Assembly (NCBI GenBank): GCA_945861915.1 | Contig: CAMAWK010000077.1 | Span: 1-10,234, forward strand | Direction of reading: 5' to 3' | Source: Flavobacterium psychrophilum | GTDB taxonomy: Bacteria; Bacteroidota; Bacteroidia; Flavobacteriales; Flavobacteriaceae | Length of the DNA stretch: 10,234 bases | In this document: in pieces, positions 1 to 6,689 of the stretch | Position numbering within the stretch: the first letter of the stretch is position 1 | Layout of the letters: each line of letters begins with the position of its first letter | Notes under the pieces: model-generated | The model's database searches: none | What the model saw: the letters and a program-made list of their open reading frames with translations, nothing else | Told to the model about the DNA's origin: nothing | Translations under genes and position numbers: made by a program

Positions 1-767
1 TTATGAACGTGATCTACAGAAAACATTTCGTTTAAATTTGCAGTAATCAAAGGCAATTTTGAACCATCTGTAATGGTTGCCCCTTCAGAAAGTTTGATTT
101 TGTTGATTCCGTCAATTATTTTGGCAACATCTGCAACTACATGAATTTCAGGTGTAATGTCGGTTCTAACCATTGCTTTTGAAGGTAAATCTAGAGTAAC
201 TTCGGTATAATTGTAGTTTTCACCCGATTGTCCGTTGTGTATTTTAAACGAAGTATCTGTTGATATAGTTGCAGATGTATAAGTTCCTTCAAAGTTTACT
301 AATTTATAACCTGTTGCCCAATTCGAAATCATTCCGGCAGCTTCCGCATTGGTTAATAAATCACCTTGTCCGGTTGCGCCTAATTCCCATTGTGTTTTGT
401 CTACTCCAATACCAAATTTTATTTTAGTGTAGTTTCCTGCTGGAATGTTTTCTAATTCAGGTACTAAACCAGTTGCTTCGTCAATAATGAAATAGCTTTC
501 GCTTTTTGGATACGTAAAAGTAGTTCCATCTTCTTTTGTTAAAACAATATTACTAATAATGTATTTCAATTTACTTACTTTCAACACTTCGTTGTTAGAA
601 GTTGTATTCGATTGAGTATTTAAAATCAAATCATTTGAACCAAATGCATTATCGAATTCTATTTCTAAATTTCCTGTTCCAGAAATTACTTCTTCGTCTT
701 TTTGACAACTTAATACAAATAATGATAATGTCGCAATAGCAACTGTTTTTTTGAATATATTTTTCAT
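1..767 (-). CDS. MbnP-family copper-associated lipoprotein (C-terminus cut by the window edge)
   Basis: The start is ATG at 767; 255 codons are in the window and the frame is open at base 1. Residues 1-21 form a lipoprotein signal: KK, then a hydrophobic stretch, then lipobox VLSC with Cys21, so the mature protein is probably a lipid-anchored envelope protein. The body resembles the MbnP-like family: a beta-rich start (VLKVSKLKYIISNIVLT, 62-77), IPAGNYTKIKFGIGVD (108-123), two tryptophans (W127, W150 in NWATGYKLVNFEG), FKIHNG (174-179), and histidines near the end (H209, H253, H255). MbnP proteins are periplasmic copper-binding partners of the diheme enzyme MbnH, which oxidises a tryptophan in MbnP to kynurenine; whether W150 is that residue is inference. 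The leader has several hairpins but no clear promoter, so it may be co-transcribed with the small gene upstream. An MbnH-like cytochrome peroxidase or copper TonB receptor could follow past base 1. Confidence 0.85.
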   Translation of the reverse strand, partial: MKNIFKKTVAIATLSLFVLSCQKDEEVISGTGNLEIEFDNAFGSNDLILNTQSNTTSNNEVLKVSKLKYIISNIVLTKEDGTTFTYPKSESYFIIDEATGLVPELENIPAGNYTKIKFGIGVDKTQWELGATGQGDLLTNAEAAGMISNWATGYKLVNFEGTYTSATISTDTSFKIHNGQSGENYNYTEVTLDLPSKAMVRTDITPEIHVVADVAKIIDGINKIKLSEGATITDGSKLPLITANLNEMFSVDHVH

Positions 768-793
768 TTTGATTTTTATATAAATTAATTTTT

Positions 794-864
794 TGTGTAT
801 TAAATACACAGATTTTTTCATTGATTTAAATTCAATGAAAGCTTTTTCAAAAAGATTTGAAAAG
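794..864 (-). other. Hairpin-rich leader of the MbnP gene
   Basis: Between the small cysteine-protein gene and the MbnP start lie successive inverted repeats: TGTGTAT/ATACACA (794-800 with 804-810), TTTCATTGA/TCAATGAAA (816-824 with 832-840) and a bulged CTTTTTCAAA/TTTGAAAAG (842-851 with 856-864). None is followed by a T-run on the minus strand, so they do not look like terminators. They could fold in the mRNA leader or bind a regulator; function is unknown. The region is very AT-rich, so some pairing is expected by chance. Confidence 0.4.
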
Positions 865-875
865 AATGATAAAAT

Positions 876-1253
876 TTATATAAAATAGGCGGGAGGTCGA
901 AACGAAGATTTACTAATTGAAATGGGTTTTTTAGAAGTATGAAAAACGATTTGTTTATTTGAAAAAGTCTCGGAGAATAAAATTAAATTATTTTCTAAAA
1001 TTGGTTTGATGTAAACAAGTTCTATTTTGCTTTTCAAAACCGAATCCATTTTCCGTTCGTTATCGTCTAACTTTTTCAAACTCTTTTTAAGTGCACAATG
1101 TCCTTGACAAGTATTATTTGCTACTTTTCTTTGCACACAAATCGTTTTTGAAATTTCGTCTTGATTTATTTTGAATTTTGCCAAAACAAAAAAAGTACCA
1201 AAACTTGGCAGTAATAGTATCGAAGAAAGGAGTATGATAAAAAACTTTTTCAG
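876..1253 (-). CDS. Small membrane-anchored cysteine protein, function unknown, likely copper-locus associated
   Basis: I do not know a named function. The first ordinary start in frame is TTG at 1184 (102 residues), but the frame stays open upstream and encodes KKFFIILLSS followed by more hydrophobic residues, a textbook membrane anchor or signal. I therefore place the start at CTG (1251-1253), giving about 125 residues; there is no in-frame ATG, GTG or other TTG between the upstream stop (1293-1295) and 1184. After the anchor come INQDEISKTICVQ, then TCQGHCALKKSLKKL: one Cys plus a CxGHC motif in a Lys-rich segment. The C-terminus ends FRPPAYFI. From memory, short flavobacterial proteins of this design (anchor, C...CxGxCxLKK, ending in a Pro-Pro motif) occur near copper uptake genes and MbnP; this gene lies 108 bases upstream of the MbnP gene on the same strand. 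The Cys/His motif could bind metal, which is inference. The gene is likely real; the start is uncertain. Confidence 0.6.
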   Translation of the reverse strand: MKKFFIILLSSILLLPSFGTFFVLAKFKINQDEISKTICVQRKVANNTCQGHCALKKSLKKLDDNERKMDSVLKSKIELVYIKPILENNLILFSETFSNKQIVFHTSKKPISISKSSFRPPAYFI

Positions 1254-1273
1254 AAGTTCTATTTTTAGTTTTG

Positions 1274-1281
1274 CAAATTTA
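1274..1281 (-). promoter_or_regulatory. Possible -7 element for the small cysteine-protein gene
   Basis: The minus strand reads TAAATTTG, an exact match to the Bacteroidetes -7 consensus TAnnTTTG. Transcription from it would begin about 15 bases before the proposed CTG start. The nearest TTG upstream is only 14 bases away rather than about 19, so the -33 part does not fit. Confidence 0.3.
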
Positions 1282-1314
1282 ATAATCTTGCTTTACAAAG
1301 TTGTGTTATTACTT

Positions 1315-1346
1315 AAAAAATCCCCAATTACTTTCGTAATTGAGGA
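1315..1346 (-). terminator. Intrinsic terminator of secA
   Basis: On the minus strand an 11-pair stem (TCCTCAATTAC with GTAATTGGGGA, one G-T wobble) closes a GAAA tetraloop and is followed by six T. It lies 45 bases past the secA stop codon and ends that transcript before the small cysteine-protein gene. Confidence 0.85.
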
Positions 1347-1355
1347 TTGAAATTA

Positions 1356-1378
1356 GATTGCTTCGTACCTCGCAATGA
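1356..1378. repeat. Dispersed intergenic repeat of the ATTGCGAGG..GAAGCAAT type
   Basis: The minus strand reads TCATTGCGAGGTACGAAGC then AATC, with ATTGC/GCAAT ends that can pair. This closely resembles a short palindromic element (ATTGCGAGGAACGAAGCAAT) that I recall as common between genes in Bacteroidetes and some other bacteria. It sits between the secA stop and its terminator hairpin. Only one copy is in the window, so calling it a repeat rests on memory. Confidence 0.5.
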
Positions 1379-1390
1379 TATAAAAGGATT

Positions 1391-4300
1391 TTACTGAACC
1401 AAAACCCAAGTTCCGCTAGCAATAAAGCTTTCGGCTTTTTTGTATTTCATTTCTTGCGTTTGTCCGTTGGCTACATTTTGAATTGTAACGGTATCGTTCC
1501 TGTTAATTTTGGGTTGATCACGAACAATCGTTTCGGTTATTTGTCGTTGTTGCGTTTGTCCAGCTTCTTTGTTGGCACTTTCGCTACTCACAATTTCATC
1601 CTTGCTGGTTTTGTAATTTTCTTTTTTGGTAATTTGTTTGGCTTCTTGAATAGGAGCTGCCGTTTGTTGTGGTAAATCACCTTTGAATAAAAACGAAATT
1701 ACCTCTTTGTTTACGCCATTTAACATCGAACTAAACAAATTATACGCCTCGAATTTATAAATAAGCAAAGGATCTTTTTGTTCGTGAACAGCCAATTGAA
1801 CCGATTGTTTCAATTCATCCATTTTTCGCAAATGCTTTTTCCAAGCTTCATCTACAATCGCCAAAGTGATATTTTTTTCGAAATCCGCCACGAGTTGGCT
1901 TCCATTTGAATCGTAGGCTTTTTTCAAATCAGTAACCACGTTCAAAGATTTGATTCCGTCAGTAAAAGGAACTATAATTCGCTCAAACTGATTGTTTTTA
2001 TCTTCATATACTTGACTAATTATTGGGAAAGCTTCACGAGCAGAACGTTCTGTTTTTTCAGCATAAAATGCAGAAGTAGCTTTATATATTGTTGCTGTTA
2101 ATTCAGTTTCGGTTAAACGATTAAAATCACTTTCGGTAACTGGTGAGGTAATCGAGAAATACCGAATCAATTCAAATTCAAAATTCTTGAAATCATTTGT
2201 TTTTTTATTATCGCTCACAATCAAGTCGCAGGTATCATACAACATATTGGCAATGTCCAATTTCAAACGTTCTCCATGCAAAGCATGACGGCGACGTTTG
2301 TAAACCACTTCACGTTGGGCATTCATCACATCGTCATATTCTAGTAATCGTTTACGAACACCAAAATTATTTTCCTCGACTTTCTTTTGCGCTCTTTCAA
2401 TCGATTTGGTCATCATCGAATGTTGAATTACTTCGCCTTCTTCGAGTCCCATTCTGTCCATTACTTTGGCTACTCTTTCAGAACCAAATAAACGCATCAA
2501 GTTGTCTTCAAGAGAAACATAAAACTGAGAGCTTCCAGGATCTCCTTGACGACCTGCACGACCACGCAACTGTCTGTCAACTCTTCGAGAATCGTGACGC
2601 TCGGTTCCAACAATGGCCAATCCACCAGCAGCTTTTACTTCAGGAGTCAATTTAATATCGGTTCCACGACCTGCCATATTGGTAGCGATTGTTACTACGC
2701 CGGGCTTTCCTGCTTCTTCGACAATTTGGGCTTCTTGTTTGTGCATTTTGGCATTCAAAACATTATGAGTTATGCCTCTCATTTTTAACATTCGACTCAA
2801 TAATTCAGAAATTTCTACCGAAGTTGTTCCAATTAAAACGGGTCTTCCCGCTTTTGATAATTCGGATACATCTTCAATAACGGCATTAAATTTTTCTCGA
2901 GTGGTTTTATAAATGTAATCTTCTTTGTCTTTTCGAGACATCGGTTTGTTGGTCGGAATTTCAACTACATCCAATTTGTAGATTTGCCATAATTCTCCAG
3001 CTTCAGTTACAGCAGTTCCAGTCATACCGCCTAGTTTACTATACATTCTGAAATAATTCTGCAATGTTACTGTGGCAAATGTTTGGGTTGCATCCTCAAT
3101 TTTTACATTTTCTTTGGCTTCAATTGCTTGGTGCAAACCATCGGAATAGCGACGACCGTCCATAATACGACCCGTTTGCTCATCGACAATCATAATTTTG
3201 TTATCCATAATCACATATTCGACATCTTTTTCGAATAGTGTATAGGCTTTTAGTAATTGTGTCAAAGTATGAATACGCTCACTTTTAACTCCAAAATCTT
3301 GAAACAGTCTTTCTTTTTCTTCTGCTTCAACATCTTTAGCTAAATTTTTTCTTTCGATGGCTGCAATTTCAGATCCAATGTCTGGAAGCACGAAGAAATC
3401 GCTATCTGAATTTACCGAAAGGAATTTGATTCCGTTTTCGGTTAATTCCACTTGATTGTTTTTTTCTTCGATTACAAAATATAAGGCTTCATCCACTTTT
3501 GGCATTTCCTTATTATTGTTCTCCATATAGGAGTTTTCAGTTTTTTGAAGCAATTGTTTGATTCCTTCTTCGCTCAAAAATTTAATTAAGGCTTTGTTTT
3601 TCGGCAAACTTCTGTGTGCTCTTAATAATAAAAAACCACCATCTTTTGTATTTCCAGCTGCGATTAACTTTTTAGCTTCGGCAAGAAAACCGTTGGCTAA
3701 TTGTCTTTGCGAATTGACAAGGTTTTCGATTTTTGGTTTTAACTCAATAAATTCATGACGATCACCTTGAGGAACTGGACCAGAAATAATCAAAGGAGTT
3801 CTGGCATCATCAATCAAAACAGAATCCACCTCATCTACAATTGCATAATTATGTTTTCGTTGCACTAAATCATCTGGCGAATGTGCCATATTATCTCTTA
3901 GATAATCAAAACCAAATTCATTATTCGTACCATAAGTAATATCCGAATCGTACGCTTTTTTTCTACCTTCAGAATTAGGTTGGTGGTTATCTATACAATC
4001 TACAGTTAAGCCATGAAATTCAAATAATGGAGCTTTCCAAGTGCTATCACGTTTAGCCAAATAATCATTTACGGTTACCAAATGCACACCGTTTCCTGTT
4101 AAAGCATTCAGATAGAGTGGGAGAGTAGCAACTAATGTTTTTCCTTCACCCGTTTGCATTTCGGCAATTTTACCATCGTGCAATACCATACCACCAATTA
4201 ATTGTACATCATAATGAATCATGTCCCAAGTAATTTGCTTTCCTGCTGCGTTCCAAGAGTTAGCCCAAATTGAATTTTCGTCTTCAATAGTTATGTAGCT

Positions 4301-4732
4301 TTTTGTAGCCGAAAGTTCACGGTCTTTGGCAGTTGCGCTTACTATTATTTGAGTATTTTCTTTGAATCTTTTGGCAGTTTCTTTGACTACTGCAAAAGCT
4401 TCGGGAAGTATTTCCTTTAACGTTTTTTCTGAAATCTCATACGCTTCTTTTTCCAATGTGTCGATAGCATTGTAAATGTCTTCGCGTTTATCAATATCTT
4501 CTTCTTTTTCAGCTTCATCTTTCAAATTAGCAATTTTGGCATCTTTTTCGGCTCTTGCTGCTTTTATTTTTTCTTTGAAAGCGACTGTTTTAGCACGCAA
4601 TTCGTTGTTTGATAAACTTGATAAGCTATTTTCAAAAGTTTTAATTTTTGATAAATAGGGTTGTAAATTTTTGACATCGTTTTGGGATTTATCACCCACA
4701 AAAACTTTGATAATACTATTAATGAAACTCAT
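1391..4732 (-). CDS. secA: Preprotein translocase ATPase SecA
   Basis: This is the motor that uses ATP to push unfolded precursor proteins through SecYEG in the inner membrane. The protein has 1113 residues, against about 900 in E. coli. Visible in order: an N-terminal domain starting [15 protein letters not shown]; Walker A TGEGKT (194-199); [16 protein letters not shown] (267-282); Walker B VDEVDS (299-304); [12 protein letters not shown] (308-319); a long insert of about 140 residues before the NBD1 continuation ([22 protein letters not shown], about 514-535); MTGTA (570-574); NBD2 motifs [13 protein letters not shown] (683-695) and [18 protein letters not shown] (720-737); and a helical scaffold with [15 protein letters not shown] (961-975). 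The zinc-binding CxCx8CH tail is absent; instead the end is [20 protein letters not shown]...GTWVLVQ, as I expect for Bacteroidetes SecA. ATG at 4732 fits the family N-terminus. It stands alone, with terminators on both sides. Confidence 0.98.
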   Translation of the reverse strand: MSFINSIIKVFVGDKSQNDVKNLQPYLSKIKTFENSLSSLSNNELRAKTVAFKEKIKAARAEKDAKIANLKDEAEKEEDIDKREDIYNAIDTLEKEAYEISEKTLKEILPEAFAVVKETAKRFKENTQIIVSATAKDRELSATKSYITIEDENSIWANSWNAAGKQITWDMIHYDVQLIGGMVLHDGKIAEMQTGEGKTLVATLPLYLNALTGNGVHLVTVNDYLAKRDSTWKAPLFEFHGLTVDCIDNHQPNSEGRKKAYDSDITYGTNNEFGFDYLRDNMAHSPDDLVQRKHNYAIVDEVDSVLIDDARTPLIISGPVPQGDRHEFIELKPKIENLVNSQRQLANGFLAEAKKLIAAGNTKDGGFLLLRAHRSLPKNKALIKFLSEEGIKQLLQKTENSYMENNNKEMPKVDEALYFVIEEKNNQVELTENGIKFLSVNSDSDFFVLPDIGSEIAAIERKNLAKDVEAEEKERLFQDFGVKSERIHTLTQLLKAYTLFEKDVEYVIMDNKIMIVDEQTGRIMDGRRYSDGLHQAIEAKENVKIEDATQTFATVTLQNYFRMYSKLGGMTGTAVTEAGELWQIYKLDVVEIPTNKPMSRKDKEDYIYKTTREKFNAVIEDVSELSKAGRPVLIGTTSVEISELLSRMLKMRGITHNVLNAKMHKQEAQIVEEAGKPGVVTIATNMAGRGTDIKLTPEVKAAGGLAIVGTERHDSRRVDRQLRGRAGRQGDPGSSQFYVSLEDNLMRLFGSERVAKVMDRMGLEEGEVIQHSMMTKSIERAQKKVEENNFGVRKRLLEYDDVMNAQREVVYKRRRHALHGERLKLDIANMLYDTCDLIVSDNKKTNDFKNFEFELIRYFSITSPVTESDFNRLTETELTATIYKATSAFYAEKTERSAREAFPIISQVYEDKNNQFERIIVPFTDGIKSLNVVTDLKKAYDSNGSQLVADFEKNITLAIVDEAWKKHLRKMDELKQSVQLAVHEQKDPLLIYKFEAYNLFSSMLNGVNKEVISFLFKGDLPQQTAAPIQEAKQITKKENYKTSKDEIVSSESANKEAGQTQQRQITETIVRDQPKINRNDTVTIQNVANGQTQEMKYKKAESFIASGTWVLVQ

Positions 4733-4752
4733 TTCAAATTAATTAAAAATTA

Positions 4753-4775
4753 AAAACCATAAATACTATGGTTTT
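4753..4775 (-). other. Hairpin in the secA leader
   Basis: A perfect 9-pair inverted repeat (AAAACCATA with TATGGTTTT, 5-base loop) lies 20 bases before the secA start codon. On the minus strand it is followed by TTAATTTTTAATT, so it could be a weak second terminator or a leader structure. I saw no convincing promoter between the terminator at 4799 and the secA start. Confidence 0.45.
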
Positions 4776-4798
4776 AAGTGTAACTGTGTTGATTAACC

Positions 4799-4829
4799 AA
4801 AAAAAAAGTCTCTTTTGAGACTTTTTTTT
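4799..4829 (-). terminator. Intrinsic terminator after the DUF2795 gene (reads in both directions)
   Basis: AGTCTC and GAGACT pair around a TTTT loop (4807-4812 with 4817-4822), flanked by an A-run and a T-run. On the minus strand the stem is followed by nine T, directly downstream of the stop at 4840. The symmetry would also let it stop plus-strand transcription. Confidence 0.85.
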
Positions 4830-4839
4830 GAGCAATTTT

Positions 4840-5061
4840 TTAATATTCATCCTCGTTCCAAAGATAGTCTTCGTCGGTTGGATAATCTGGCCAAATTTCT
4901 TCCATTGACTCATATATTTCGCCTTCATCCTCAATAGATTGAAGGTTTTCTACCACTTCTAAAGGAGCTCCAGCTCTAATAGCGTAGTCTATTAATTCAT
5001 CTTTGTTGGCAGGCCAAGGCGCATCGCTTAAATAAGATGCTAATTCTAATGTCCAATACAT
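4840..5061 (-). CDS. DUF2795 domain protein
   Basis: A 73-residue acidic protein with no signal peptide or membrane segment, so probably cytoplasmic. It begins MYWTLELASYLSDAPWPANK and contains KDELIDYAIRAGAPLEVVENLQSI, a helical pattern typical of DUF2795 proteins, followed by an acidic and aromatic tail (WPDYPTDEDYLWNEDEY). I recognise it as a highly conserved flavobacterial small protein; its function is unknown to me. ATG at 5061 sits about 20 bases from the expected transcription start of a consensus promoter. The gene has its own promoter and terminator, so it is a single-gene unit unrelated to secA or the adenosyltransferase on either side. Confidence 0.9.
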   Translation of the reverse strand: MYWTLELASYLSDAPWPANKDELIDYAIRAGAPLEVVENLQSIEDEGEIYESMEEIWPDYPTDEDYLWNEDEY

Positions 5062-5084
5062 CTTTTTATCTGTTTAGTTTTGTG

Positions 5085-5114
5085 CAAAAATAAATTTTTA
5101 AATGAAAAATACAA
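5085..5114 (-). promoter_or_regulatory. Bacteroidetes-type promoter of the DUF2795 gene
   Basis: On the minus strand TTG (5112-5114) is followed after exactly 19 bases by TATTTTTG (5085-5092), matching the Bacteroidetes -33/-7 consensus TTG-N19-TAnnTTTG. Transcription would start near 5078, leaving a leader of roughly 17 bases before ATG at 5061. Confidence 0.75.
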
Positions 5115-5158
5115 GTAAAAAATCATTTATTTTCAGTTAAATTTAAGAACGTCTTGTT

Positions 5159-5253
5159 GATTGCTGATTTTTGATTTAGGATTAACGATTTTTGATTTAA
5201 AAAACGGATATTTTTAAACATCTAAAATCATAAATCGTTACTCATCAATCTGA
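5159..5253. repeat. Two facing arrays of degenerate GATTnnn heptamers
   Basis: On the plus strand 5159-5200 divides into six 7-base units: GATTGCT, GATTTTT, GATTTAG, GATTAAC, GATTTTT, GATTTAA. On the minus strand, about 5250 down to 5216, units of the same kind run toward it: GATTGAT, GAGTAAC, GATTTAT, GATTTTA, GATGTTT. As a result 5184-5198 can pair with 5225-5239 (14 of 15 bases) around a 26-base loop. The array fills the gap between the adenosyltransferase stop and the DUF2795 promoter. There is no T-run after the stem, so it is not a standard terminator. Confidence 0.7.
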
Positions 5254-5257
5254 AATG

Positions 5258-5827
5258 TTATTTTCTAGGAATCCATTTTACTTCCTCTGCTTTCAAGTCG
5301 AAAGACAACTTCCGTGCCAATACAAAAAGGTAGTCAGAAAGTCGGTTTAGGTACATTATAACTCTTTCGTTTATGGGTTCGTTGTGGTCTAGTTGTACCG
5401 CCAATCGTTCTGCACGGCGACAAACACATCGGGCGATGTGACAATATGACACCGTAGTATGACCGCCCGGTAAAACAAAATGAGTCATCGGTGGCAAGGC
5501 TTCTTCCATTGTATCGATTTCTTTTTCGAGTAACTCGATATCCGTTTCAAGAATCCCTAGTTTTTGTAAACGCAATTCGCCATTTTTCATCACCTCTTTT
5601 TCAGGAGGTGTGGCTAGAATAGCACCCACAGTAAACAGTCTATCTTGAATTTCGATTAAAATCTCTTTGTAATTAGAATCGATTTCTTGGTCACGAATAA
5701 GTCCTATATAGGAATTGAGTTCGTCAACAGTTCCATAACTTTCAATTCGGATATGATCTTTAGGAACTCTTGTTCCTCCAAAAAGTGCTGTGGTTCCGGT
5801 ATCGCCTGTTTTTGTGTATACTTTCAT
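5258..5827 (-). CDS. PduO-type cob(I)alamin adenosyltransferase
   Basis: The enzyme transfers the adenosyl group of ATP to cob(I)alamin (or cobyrinic acid a,c-diamide), making the adenosylcobalamin used by enzymes such as methylmalonyl-CoA mutase; it acts in the cytoplasm, normally as a trimer. The 189-residue length is normal. Family motifs are all present: the N-terminal ATP-binding YTKTGDTGTT (4-13), GTVDELNS (32-39), FVLPGG (117-122), the CRRAER helix (136-141) and YLNRLSDYLFVLAR (159-172). ATG at 5827 begins MKVYTKTGD, the usual family start. It follows the ABC ATPase gene by 67 bases on the same strand and could be in its transcript; the gap holds a heptamer array. No B12-dependent enzyme, B12 transporter or riboswitch is visible nearby, so the ATPase need not be linked to B12. 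Confidence 0.95.
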   Translation of the reverse strand: MKVYTKTGDTGTTALFGGTRVPKDHIRIESYGTVDELNSYIGLIRDQEIDSNYKEILIEIQDRLFTVGAILATPPEKEVMKNGELRLQKLGILETDIELLEKEIDTMEEALPPMTHFVLPGGHTTVSYCHIARCVCRRAERLAVQLDHNEPINERVIMYLNRLSDYLFVLARKLSFDLKAEEVKWIPRK

Positions 5828-5830
5828 CTT

Positions 5831-5865
5831 GGTTCTGGGTTTTGGGTATTAGGTTTTGGGTACTG
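5831..5865. repeat. Array of five GGTnnTG-type heptamers
   Basis: The plus strand divides exactly into GGTTCTG, GGTTTTG, GGTATTA, GGTTTTG, GGTACTG. GGTTTTGGGTA occurs twice, 14 bases apart. It begins three bases upstream of the adenosyltransferase start codon, so it forms that gene's immediate leader. The same kind of array, with the odd TTA-ending unit also in third place, lies inside the methyltransferase gene at 6935-6969. Confidence 0.75.
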
Positions 5866-5894
5866 AAATTTGCAATCTACCTTCTTCTATCTGA

Positions 5895-6581
5895 TTACTT
5901 TACTGAGTCACTTTCAATCGTTCCGTCACGCAAACGAATAATTCTTTTGGCATGAGCTGCAATATCTTCTTCGTGGGTTACTAAAATGATGGTATTTCCA
6001 TTTTGGTGAATATCTTCTAGTAGTTTCATGATTTCGTCAGAAGTTTTACTATCTAAATTTCCTGTGGGTTCATCTGCCAGAATGATGGAAGGTGAGTTTA
6101 CCAAAGCGCGTGCAATTGCTACACGTTGTCTTTGTCCTCCAGATAGTTGATTGGGTTGATGATCCATTCGATCGCCTAAATTTACTTGTTGGAGTACTTT
6201 TATGGCTCTTTCTTTTCGTTCGGATTTTGAATATCCAGCATAAATCATGGGTAATGCCACATTATCTAACGCAGTGGTTCTAGGTAAAAGATTAAACGTT
6301 TGAAAAACAAAACCGATTTCTTTATTTCGAATTTCGGCTAGTTCATTATCATGCATTTGGCTCACATCTTTTCCGTTTAAAATATAATTTCCAGAAGTTG
6401 GTGTGTCTAAACAACCTAAGAGATTCATTAAAGTCGATTTTCCTGAACCCGAAGGTCCCATTAGGGCAACATATTCGCCTTTGTTGATTTCTAAATCAAT
6501 TCCTTTTAGAACATAAACAATCTCATTTCCAAGAACAAAATCTCGTTTTATTTGGGTTATTTTAATTAATGGATTTGACAT
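5895..6581 (-). CDS. ABC transporter ATP-binding protein, LolD/MacB type
   Basis: A 228-residue ATPase subunit with every catalytic motif: Walker [10 protein letters not shown] (42-50), Q-loop Q94 in [10 protein letters not shown], signature LSGGQRQR (146-153), Walker B IILADE (166-171) followed by PTGNLD, and the switch histidine H203 in LVTHEED. The combination of [18 protein letters not shown] and DEPTGNLDS is typical of the LolD/MacB/FtsE group, which works with MacB-type permeases on lipoprotein release, export of peptides or drugs, or cell division. No permease is in the window, so the partner and substrate cannot be told; flavobacterial genomes usually carry several separate MacB-type permeases. 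ATG at 6581 gives the normal N-terminus. It lies 108 bases after the methyltransferase gene and 67 bases before the adenosyltransferase. Confidence 0.95.
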   Translation of the reverse strand: MSNPLIKITQIKRDFVLGNEIVYVLKGIDLEINKGEYVALMGPSGSGKSTLMNLLGCLDTPTSGNYILNGKDVSQMHDNELAEIRNKEIGFVFQTFNLLPRTTALDNVALPMIYAGYSKSERKERAIKVLQQVNLGDRMDHQPNQLSGGQRQRVAIARALVNSPSIILADEPTGNLDSKTSDEIMKLLEDIHQNGNTIILVTHEEDIAAHAKRIIRLRDGTIESDSVK

Positions 6582-6598
6582 TTAGTTGTTTAAAGTTT

Positions 6599-6628
6599 AA
6601 AAATGGTTGATGCCAAATAGGACAACCA
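6599..6628 (-). terminator. Possible weak terminator between the methyltransferase and the ABC ATPase
   Basis: On the minus strand TGGTTG pairs with CAACCA (6623-6628 with 6604-6609) across a 13-base loop and is followed by TTTTT. The stem is only six pairs and the loop long, so termination would be weak. If transcription starts at the candidate promoter near 6648, this hairpin would sit in the ATPase leader. Confidence 0.35.
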
Positions 6629-6647
6629 ATGTTTAATAATGTTACAA

Positions 6648-6678
6648 CAAATTTAAACAACTTTAAACTCTTAAACAA
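6648..6678 (-). promoter_or_regulatory. Candidate promoter of the ABC ATPase gene
   Basis: On the minus strand TTG (6676-6678) is followed after 20 bases by TAAATTTG (6648-6655), matching the Bacteroidetes consensus within one base of spacing. It sits within the low-complexity TTTAAAC cluster, where chance matches are likely. Confidence 0.4.
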
Positions 6679-6689
6679 TTTAAACTTTT

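Noticed and set aside
2197..2655. Long plus-strand open frame opposite secA
   Set aside because: It is antisense to the most conserved part of secA (NBD2); its openness follows from secA codon use.
4743..4934. 63-codon minus-strand frame overlapping the DUF2795 gene
   Set aside because: It runs through the terminator hairpin and overlaps a conserved gene in another frame.
5159..5200. GATT repeats as a CRISPR array
   Set aside because: The units are 7 bases long with no spacers, and no cas gene is present.
5258..5827. B12 riboswitch upstream of the adenosyltransferase
   Set aside because: The 67-base gap is too short and holds only the heptamer array; no B12-box-like sequence was seen.
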